This document shows, one piece after another, positions 55,686-64,000 of a stretch of DNA of 64,000 bases (position 1 is the stretch's first letter; the number at the start of each line of letters is the position of its first letter). Source of the stretch: Amyelois transitella (lineage: Eukaryota > Arthropoda > Insecta > Lepidoptera > Pyralidae); contig NC_083514.1 in assembly GCF_032362555.1 (NCBI RefSeq), positions 9,161,001-9,225,000 on the forward strand. Reading direction: 5' to 3'. A program made the position numbers and the translations under genes. Below the pieces are notes generated by a model. It had not been told where the DNA came from. It made no database searches and worked only from the letters and a program-made list of their open reading frames with translations.

Positions 55686-58600
55686 ATGCGTGATCATAGT
55701 TATGCATTTGAAACTGTGACTCCAGAAATGTGGATTGCCAACGAAGAAATGTGGCGGGAAAAGCTGCTCGGTCTTCCAAATTGGAGTGAGGTATGCCTGT
55801 TTTGCAAGAATTGAAATAAACTTGTATTTTATAATAAAATTAACATGTTTTTCATAAACCTTTTAAGTTAATATGCCACACTTACGAGTACTTATACAAA
55901 GTTTCAACTTATATGAACAGGTACATACTTATAGGGGCTTTTTATAGATACTTTCAAACCTACTATATTAGTAGGTATTTATTTTCCTGTTGTCCTTCAA
56001 ATAACCTTCATTGGCTACATGTATTGCAGTGTAGATGACTATTTCAATTACATCAAGCATACATATAATGTTTTCAAGAGGAACTGCAAAAATAATTATA
56101 ATATCAATTTACAGATACCTTTAATGAACTGCAATGCCTCCCACAATCTCTCAGACAATACCCTTGTCAGATTTCGGGGGATGATCCAGGATATGCACAA
56201 CCCGGAGTTCTACTTTGATCAATTTGAAGTTTACAATACGGCAACTAAAGAGGTTAAGCTGAAAAGTGGAAAGTTTCGGGATACAGCTAATATTCTGGTA
56301 TGTACATAAATAAACCACAACTTTTATCATGTATAGTCCTGTGTTATTCAGCATTTATTTTCAATATCCTTAAGGTTCACTTATCAAACCTTTCCAAAAT
56401 TTTGTCACCATATAATGTCCATAGTTGAAATTGAGTTTGATTGACTATGATGCAGTAATACAGGTCAATTTGCATCAATAAATTTGGGCAGCTTAATATA
56501 CTCTTGACTATACATAGGAATAATTATTCCTCTATTCTATAAATAAATGCGATTCCTGATTCCTATTCCAGGAAAATGAGAAAGTGAACTATACGGAAAA
56601 CTGCAAAGGAGCCCAAAGGCAAACTATGGTTGTGGTATCAATACCTGGTTTGAATGACTGGGCACAAAATATTGAGAACGAAAGAAATTTCTTGCCACAT
56701 TTGGACTCTCAGCCAAACACATCCAGGCGTCTCAGTCAATCGAAACTAAAACGGAGTTACGATGACCACGATGTTGAGGGAGAGTGTGCGGATGTTACGG
56801 AGAATGTGAACGGTGTTAAAGAGATGAAGATCAGTGAGGATGCGATAGTGACGGGAAATGCGGTTTCTCGGGAACATTTATTGAATTTTCCACTGCCTGA
56901 TGTGCCAAGCAAATCATGTATTGTAAAGGTATTTTGATATTTTTTTCAATAATTTTTTTTTGGTATCATCTAAACTCTGTTTAATTTTAATGCAGCTTAA
57001 TGCCAGTTTCTCGGGTCGCCTTGGTGAATAGAGATGACAGACCGACAAAGCCAACAAATGTTTTTGAAGACACTGAAATAGTCATGAAAGAATTCTTTAA
57101 GGTTTTAGTGGTTATCACAGAATAGCATTGGTCAGTTTAAACATGCCAGAGCTTGTCTTTGCTGGTAATAATCCCTTCCAGGGATTGCAGATTTTTTTAA
57201 AGATAGATAACTCTTTATTGCACCAAAAAAGAGTTATGAGTTATTTCAGTCGGACATGCCAAAGGGATCCACTCTTCATTATTCTTATTACTTCTGATCT
57301 GATCCACACTAAAATATTTTCTATTCTGCTGTGATCCCTTCCCCACTGTGTGGGGTATCCTATTGAATAGAATTTAAAAAAAGGAAACCACAAACAGTTA
57401 AAAAATGATTAATTTTCAAGTTTTCATTTGTTTTTAGATTTACAATGACCAAGAGAGCCTTAAACTCAATGAGATGATCGAAGTGGTTGGCTTCCTATCA
57501 GTGGACCCGGCTCTCTCCGGAGAATTCTCCGAGAAGAATCCATTGGAGCCCGAGATTGAGACGGAGGCTGAGACAATCACACATAACCCCCCACCAAGTT
57601 TAGTGCCGAGGTTACACGCTGTACATGTGAAGAAACTGGACCATTGCAATCCATTGGTCAAAGATAATATAGATCAAGGTAGAGAAATTGTCCATTTGAA
57701 TACACATATGATCGCGTTCATATCTGCAGTCATAGTTTTAAAATTATTACGGGTTAAAATAGCGTGCACTGTGGTTCCACTAGACACACACACATGCATA
57801 TTTAAAAAGAATAAATATTCCATCAAATGAATACGGTCTTTAATACCAATGATTACTAAGTAAAACAGTTTATTATTCTATGACATATAACATAACAAAA
57901 CAGAAAGAGACGGTAATCAACGATGGCCGAACTGGGCCCGATAAATTGTCGATCGAGATATCGTCGTCTCTCATTATTTGCATAAGATTTGCCTATAGAG
58001 GGAAGCCTGCGACTGCCAGACTTATGACATTTCAATAAGGTTGAAAGTTTATCTGCACACGACCCTAACATAGGTAGTGGTTCCTTTGAAAGTTATTGGG
58101 TAGCAATTTTATTACTTGTGTGAGCAAGTGAGATCTAAGATTATATTAGATAATCTCGCTTGCTCACACTCGCTTGTTCTAGTTACTAGCGTTACTTGGA
58201 TTCCGAAGTTATTCAAGGATTTTTTTTGCCTATTAAAAAAAAATTGTGTTACTGACAATTTTTAATGTTTCAAGGTGCCATTTGAACTAAGTAACTGACT
58301 GACTAACTAACTGATATCTAAAAATTACAAACACGGAAATCAGCAAGAAATATTAAACAAGAGGGAGAAAATAAAACATTCAATAATTAAAATTAGTAAA
58401 TTTTATTGAAACAGTTTACCTATAGTTTTGTTTACGTATTGATGATTGTATAAAGCTATACATACAGCATATTACACTAATTGTATCATATACTTATCTC
58501 CTGTTATTAAGGTTACAGCTTAATTATTCGTTTTCATAAAGAAAAGATATTGAAGCTGTCCTTAAATACTATCTAAGTAATTAGTAGTTTTAATATAAAC

Positions 58601-61600
58601 TGGCAGAACCTTTCACGCACTATATGGACTCGATGCACAGGGCACAAATGGTATTGTTGGCATATCATCAATCGGATAAATATACCGCACAGTTGGTAAC
58701 ATGGTTTCTTGCAGCACTTGCACATAATGAGCAGCTGTAGCGCGTCCTGCTATCTACACCTGTTCCTAATCCTGGCAGCACTCATCCAGCCCCACATATT
58801 TACAGATATGTGTCCAGGCTCCATGTTTGGCACAATATTTTTTTCTTCATACCGAGTTGCATTTCTTCGCCATAAATGAAGCCTACCGTGTTGTGATGAC
58901 ATAAACGAACTTTTCGTCCGTAAATATCGCTTTTCTCTAGTCAAAATCCAAATACTGCCGAGCAAATTCTAAACGTCTTTGCTTATTTATTTCGGATAAA
59001 TACGGCTTTCTTGCTGGCTGTCTGTGGTGTAGTCCCTCTCGATGCAAACTCGACGAACAGTAACCACTGATGTGTCGAACTGTTCCGCAAATATTGTGGT
59101 CGGTATGAAGCCATTATTTTCGTACTGATCCACCATGGATCTCCGCTGTGTGGCGTGTCGCTGTGTTGATTAGCGGACGACGGTCGCTGCGCGGTCGACT
59201 TTTTACACTACCCTCTTCTTGATGGCGCGTTACCCAACGTTTCACCGCTTGTTGTTTATTGTGTTATTTGTGTGAATGTGTGAGTGATAGCAGCGGTGCA
59301 AGCTAAAAAGTTTTGCGCACTATGACTGCAATTATGAACGCGACCGTACATATAGTCACGTCTTTATCCCCTGCGGGGTAGACTGAGCCAAATATCCAAG
59401 AAAGACTGACAGGGCACACTCATCTGGTGATTGGCGTAATGATAGAAACGAGATTCAAATATTGACAGGTTGCTAGCCCATCGCCTAAAAGATGAATCCC
59501 AAGTTTACAAACCCATTAGTAGTCGTAGTTGGCTTTTACAACGACGACACGACGACCATGGGAATGATATGGAGTGGTCGTATTCCTTTTTCTATTGATG
59601 CCGGGAACCACACGGCACAGAGAGAAACACGGCAGAGTGTTTTTCCCTTTATAAATAAAATAAAAGTAAACAACTATTCTAAATAGTTTTTCTTTTTCAG
59701 CTGCTGTATTGAGCGAGGCGAGTTGCGCAAGAGAGCATCTTCTTAAAGCTCTGACTGAATTACTACTCGGTGATAAACTGGCGGCCGAATACCTTATCTG
59801 CCATCTCATTGCGTGCATGTAAGTATTCAAAGTTCTTTATTGTGACACCGTATTAAAATAAAAAATATTGTGTAGCTACAATCAAAATGGCGACAACATT
59901 AATGAAGAATACTTTGTGTTGGACATATGTGAATTATTATTTACATTTATTAGTATTAGTACTCTATAAAAAAGACAGAGCCTTTAACTTTAAAGACCTG
60001 AAAAGCCAACAATAAGCTGAAAAAATATATTAATACATACATATGTACATACATATGGTCACGTCATAACTTGCAGGGTAGACAGAGCCAACAGTCTTGA
60101 AAAAACTGAATGGCCACGTTCAGCTATTTGGCTTAATGATAGAATTGAGATTGAAATATTAAAATATATTAATCATAATCTTTTCCAGCTACCTCCGCCA
60201 AGACACGATGGCTCTAGGCCAGTTCAGCCTTAACATATCCAATTTGCCCACGGAGAAATATCCAGACTACGCCAATCAGCTGTACAACATCATTAAACAA
60301 TTTGTCACCAAAAGCTATTACTTGCCGCTCACGATTGAGAACATGAATACTATGGCACTCTTGCCAATGTAAGTAAATTATTATCATCTACATACATTAA
60401 TCTCTTCCCTTTTTTTCTGAGGTGTAGGCAGAGACTTCATCTTTCCAATTGCCATCTCTACATACTTCTTTCGCTTCATGAAGATTCATTAATCTCGTCA
60501 TGCAAGCTTCCCTGTTTATAAATTATAAACATACATACATATGGTCACGTCTAAATCCCTTGCGGGGTGGACAGATCCAACAGTTTAAAAAAATGAATGA
60601 CCACGTTCAGCTATTTGGCTTAGTGATAGAATTGAGATTCAAATAGTGACAGGTTGCTAGCCCATCGCCTAAAAAAGAATCCCAAGTTTGTAAGCCTATC
60701 CCTTAGTCGCCTTTTACGATATCCATGGGAAAGAGATGGAGTGGTCCTATTCTTTTTTGTATTGGTGCCACACACACCACACAGCACTATAAATATAAAT
60801 TATAAAACAGGATAATATATGTTTTTATTTCACTATCAGACTATTATAGGGGGATTTTAAGTTAAAAAATCTTGACCAGGTGGTCAACAGTTTATACTTC
60901 GACGCGGCGCTTTTTCACGAACGTTGAAAGGCGGCATTGATCTACTATCTATTTCAAGCTTATAAGTTTACTAGAGTATTATAAGCAGATGAAAAGATAT
61001 ATTGCGTTTTAAAATTCGTGAATAAGGGGACTGGAGTCTTTACTATCTCTATTTCAAAGTTTAAATAAAAATCCTTTTAGCGTTTCAGTGTCTAACAATA
61101 ATTGTTATGATAATCATAATTATTATGATTGTAGCCTGAAACCAAAGATACAAAATAAAGTGCCTGCCTCTTATTGTCAAGTGAAATACTAGAAACTTGG
61201 GATACTTTAAGTTGATACATATAATCACGTCTTGCGGGGTAGACTTGAGATTCAAATAGTGACAGGTTGCTAGCCCACCGCCTACAATGAGAATCCCAAG
61301 CCTATCCCTTAGTCGCCTTTTGCGACATCGATTTCATGCACACCAGTTAAGGTTTTGTCGCGAAAGATAAACATACACAATTTTAATATTAATACAATTA
61401 TATGCATTATAAAATTTCAGAAAAGACTATGAATGCAACCGTCTCACAAGCGGGGTGTTACAACTGAGTAAACACACACATTTAATTTTAGACGAGACAA
61501 AAATGCAGCAAGGCACTTTAGACGCTAGCGGTGTCAAGAACATTACCGCTTTGGGCAACATGATCAAGAATCAGAAAGTGGAATATGATTTCCGCTATTA

Positions 61601-63271
61601 CAAAATGGATTTCGAATCGGATGTACCGGTGTTGGTTCTGTCTGAAGGGAAATCTTTGTTGCCTGTAAGTTTAATTAATCTTAATAAAACAGGTTTTGAA
61701 CCGCCTTAAAAAAAGTAAGGTGGTTCTCAGTTTGACCTGTATGTATGTTTGTCCGCGATTATCCAATTATAAAACCGATTTTGATGCATTGTTCAGGAAA
61801 AAGTTAGCTACACTTAGGAGAAGATTTTAGAAATTTAACAGACTTCAAAAAAGGAGGATATCGATTGGAGGCTCTCTTTATTCAAAACTTATGTTTTAAC
61901 TATATGTTTTATAAATACATTGATTTGAGAAATCTCCTTTAGTAACAGAACGTTATTTGCTGCTATTTAAAAAAATTATATTGATATAAGTATAATTTCA
62001 CAGCCAATCTGAAGTTCTCTTTAGAATTTATTTGATTAGCACTTCTAATGTTGAAATTTACAGAACATATAAATCGATATATAATATAAATAACTGTTGC
62101 CAGTTTTCCCTAAAAATGGAGCCTTGAATTTATTAGCTATTAACGATATTAGAAAATATACACAATATTTTACATGAGGTCTTCAACTGGTAGTTCTAAC
62201 TCACCTCAAAGCTTGTTTTTTTTTAGATTTCAACAAATGTTACACATTATATGGATCTACTTAAGACGCATTCTTTTTTTTCCAGAGTGACTACCATGTC
62301 GCTCTAAAGCCAGAAGAGGCGTCATTGAAGATATTCGACGCAATTGTAGAAGCTGCTACGTACTATTTGAAAGAGGATATAATGAATCTCATCAGAATTT
62401 ACCTGACTAGTCTTAAGTTCGTCAAGTACACTGTAAATGAGGATTTAAAGGTAATTTTTTTTATTTATTTTTTCTTCAACCAATAGTCAAATCTGAATCG
62501 ACAGACGAAGTGTTCTTCGGCGGTCGTTCGGCCTATGCACGATCCGTTAATATAATTTTTCATACATACATACATACATATGATCACGTCTATATCCCTT
62601 GCGGGGTAGACAGAGCCAACAGTCTTGAAAAGACTGAATGGCCACGTTCAGCTATTTGGCTTAATGATAGAACCGAGATTCAAATAGTGACAGGTTGCTA
62701 GCCCATCGCCTAAAAGAGGAATCCTAAGTTTATAAGCCTATCCCTTAGTCGCCTTTTACGACATCCATGGGAAAGAGATGGAGTGGTCCTATTCTTTTTT
62801 GTAATAGTGCCGGGAACCACACGGCATTTTTTCATCAGGAAATTATTCGATAGGGCTTTTCATCTTTAAACAATTCGTCGAAAAAATGTTCACACAACAC
62901 ATTCTGTCAACACAAATGGTAAAGATTTACTGTTGGTTGAACAATTAAACCTTATGTAGTGAAACTGTTCTAAGTGTTCTAAATAAGACGTATTTTTTGT
63001 CTTGTAAAAGTGCCGGAAACCGATTTAAGGCATCAATTTATATAATCTATACCATTTCTTTTCACAGTTCGTAGAAGACGATTTCATAGAAATGCGGCGT
63101 AACTCCAATCCTGACAACCCAGTGAGTGCGGACGAACTTCACAAATTATTAGTACTGGCAAGACTGGTTAGCTTGTCGCGAGGGTTCGACACGTTGCACA
63201 AGGATAACTGGGACTTAGCGAGGCAAATGGAGAAAGAAAGAATTGAACGATTGAATAGGAGTAGTATTTAA
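55686..63271 (+). CDS. MCMBP: Mini-chromosome maintenance complex-binding protein (MCMBP), 598 aa
   Basis: Nine coding exons: 55686-55790, 56115-56297, 56572-56928, 57438-57678, 59701-59818, 60189-60368, 61421-61664, 62286-62450, 63068-63271. Phases close on 598 residues (human 642). Recognisable blocks are [19 protein letters not shown] near the N-terminus, [52 protein letters not shown], and a helical end with [11 protein letters not shown]. The family binds MCM3-7 in place of MCM2, helps unload or stabilise MCM hexamers, and supports sister-chromatid cohesion; it carries a degenerate AAA-like fold without clear Walker motifs. Intron 4 (2 kb) contains a Tc1-like transposase relic and a SINE-A. 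Introns 5, 6 and 8 contain SINE-A copies. AATAAA begins only 9 bases after the stop. Confidence 0.96.
58118..58169. repeat. Hairpin, 17-bp arms, 18-base loop
   Basis: GTGTGAGCAAGTGAGAT at 58118-58134 and ATCTCGCTTGCTCACAC at 58153-58169; one mismatch; in MCMBP intron 4. Confidence 0.93.
58590..59300 (-). mobile_element. Tc1/mariner-superfamily transposase relic in MCMBP intron 4
   Basis: Reverse-strand translation in several frames gives [21 protein letters not shown] (helix-turn-helix region), [25 protein letters not shown] (first catalytic Asp), then [20 protein letters not shown] and [14 protein letters not shown]. Stops and frame changes interrupt the match. No terminal repeats were identified. 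The longest remaining open piece is 58965-58750. Confidence 0.82.
59350..59618 (-). mobile_element. SINE-A, full length, in MCMBP intron 4
   Basis: TAGTCACGTCTTTATCCCC to GCCGGGAACCACACGGCAC. Confidence 0.9.
60036..60158 (-). mobile_element. SINE-A, 5'-truncated, in MCMBP intron 5
   Basis: (CATA)n, GGTCACGTCATAACTTGC through GATAGAATTGAGATTGAAAT. It ends ~30 bases before the exon 6 acceptor. Confidence 0.85.
60398..60510 (-). mobile_element. LINE-T 3' end in MCMBP intron 6
   Basis: Reverse copy with GTGTAGGCAGAGACTTC and CTTTCGCTTCATGAAGATTC blocks. Its tail lies ~30 bases after the exon 6 donor. Confidence 0.7.
60530..60787 (-). mobile_element. SINE-A, full length with 13-bp TSD, in MCMBP intron 6
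   Basis: (CATA)n to GGTGCCACACACACCACACAG. TATAAATTATAAA is at 60517-60529 and 60794-60806. Confidence 0.92.
61219..61337 (-). mobile_element. SINE-A, internally deleted, in MCMBP intron 6
   Basis: TAATCACGTCTTGCGGGGTA is joined directly to GAGATTCAAATAGTGACAGG, then CCTTTTGCGACATCG. Confidence 0.8.
62561..62825 (-). mobile_element. SINE-A, full length, in MCMBP intron 8
   Basis: (CATA)n, GATCACGTCTATATCCCTTG to CCGGGAACCACACGGCA. TTTTTCAT-like repeats flank it. Confidence 0.92.
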
Positions 63272-63279
63272 GTTTAAAC

Positions 63280-63285
63280 AATAAA
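63280..63285 (+). terminator. poly(A) signal of MCMBP
   Basis: AATAAA beginning 9 bases after the TAA stop implies an extremely short 3' UTR, unless a later signal is used. Confidence 0.55.
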
Positions 63286-63368
63286 TCAGTTTTGTTATAA
63301 ATCGTCTTTAATTTAGTTAGGTGCTTGGTTTACCTATGCTACTTATACAAAATACAAGGACAGTTGAA

Positions 63369-63406
63369 ATATTACCAGGCAAATAGGTCTATTTGCCTGG
63401 TAATAT
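63369..63406. repeat. Perfect hairpin, 18-bp arms, 2-base spacer
   Basis: ATATTACCAGGCAAATAG at 63369-63386 and its exact reverse complement at 63389-63406, ~100 bases past the MCMBP stop. Confidence 0.97.
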
Positions 63407-64000
63407 GGGATTGAATGATGCGACTTCAAATTTTAAAAAAAAACCGCGTCTTTCCTCTGGTGTGACAAACTTGGAAACTTTTTGTTGAGGACCACCGGTA
63501 AACAAAATTGTGAAACTATATCCTAGGTTTACTTTTATACTAAGTAGGTTATCGTCATTATCTTTCTATTGCTCCCGGTTAGATCCTCAACTTTATAGAG
63601 AGGCTGGGGTCCGTCCATGATCACGATCTTGGATAGGGCGGTTCAGATTTCTAAGCGAAGTGTCTGCCGTCTTGACCTCCGTTATATTTATACTGCAAAA
63701 GCAACCTAAAATTACATGGATGTGCCATAGAAATTTAGGTTTATTTTAGATATTTATTATTATTAGATACATCTGAAATATCATGTAAAAAGCAAAAATC
63801 ATTCAACTATCCATCCCCATTATTCTTATAAATAAATCAGAAGCATCTATAAAAGAGTGATGTAAAATATAGATAGGATAGTAACCAATCTACTTCGCAA
63901 CAACAAAATAAAATAAAAAAAAAACAACCTACGATATAAAATTATTAGTACGGTACTAATAGTACCCCTATCCCATTTATTACAAAGGCATTGATGGCAA

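Larger units (their letters stand above)
63272..64000. other. 3' flank of MCMBP
   Basis: It contains the MCMBP poly(A) signal and the perfect hairpin at 63369-63406; no gene is recognised up to the window edge. Confidence 0.6.

Noticed and set aside
1-64000. SINE-A series as a CRISPR-like or tandem array
   Set aside because: Copies are dispersed, in both orientations, with variable spacing and target duplications; the genome is eukaryotic.

Overview
The window is animal nuclear DNA and almost certainly from a moth or butterfly (Lepidoptera). It is AT-rich, with short exons separated by GT-AG introns. Its introns are full of retroposed repeats, including a very abundant short element ending in (ATGT)n of a kind common in lepidopteran genomes. 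The protein genes are conserved single-copy animal genes. The species cannot be named from the sequence alone.

Seven protein-coding genes could be assembled exon by exon, with reading phase checked across every junction. (1) A reverse-strand gene at 15958-18264 encodes a 252-residue degenerate EF-hand protein. (2) Uba2, forward, 21666-31960, is the catalytic subunit of the SUMO-activating enzyme (610 aa, 9 exons). (3) A phosducin-like protein, PDCL/PhLP1, reverse, 33758-34570, has a single exon (270 aa). (4) A PELP1/Rix1-type ribosome-biogenesis protein, forward, 35446-44541, has 14 coding exons (836 aa). (5) Integrin-linked (pseudo)kinase, ilk, reverse, 46670-52725, has 8 coding exons (455 aa). 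(6) snf, the U1A/U2B'' snRNP protein, reverse, 53815-55064, has 4 exons (221 aa). (7) MCMBP, the MCM-binding protein, forward, 55686-63271, has 9 exons (598 aa). PDCL/PELP1 and snf/MCMBP are head-to-head pairs with short shared 5' regions. PELP1 and ilk are tail-to-tail. These are housekeeping genes and do not form an operon or a pathway cluster.

The first 15.9 kb has no recognisable gene. It holds repeat relics, including a deleted pogo/Tigger DNA transposon with intact terminal inverted repeats (12908-13782) and a SINE nested inside another SINE with an 11-bp target duplication. The introns carry a 5'-truncated LINE (in Uba2 intron 2), a Tc1-like transposase relic (in MCMBP intron 4) and many SINE and LINE 3' ends. 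A hAT-type MITE with 8-bp target duplications lies in the PDCL/PELP1 promoter interval.

The most notable observations are these. The abundant short element (called SINE-A here) shares its last ~45 bases and (ATGT)n tail with a LINE 3' fragment (LINE-T), so it looks like a SINE/LINE partnership. Two of these insertions in Uba2 have target-site duplications that copy the 5' splice site. Several tails lie directly against 3' splice sites. PELP1 intron 12 contains a decayed duplicate of exon 12. Two unrelated genes, PELP1 and snf, have a four-base coding first exon (ATGA followed by GTAAG). Some SINE-A copies carry 5' inversions of the twin-priming type. I found no dedicated novel multi-gene system; the unusual biology here lies in repeat and splice-site structure.
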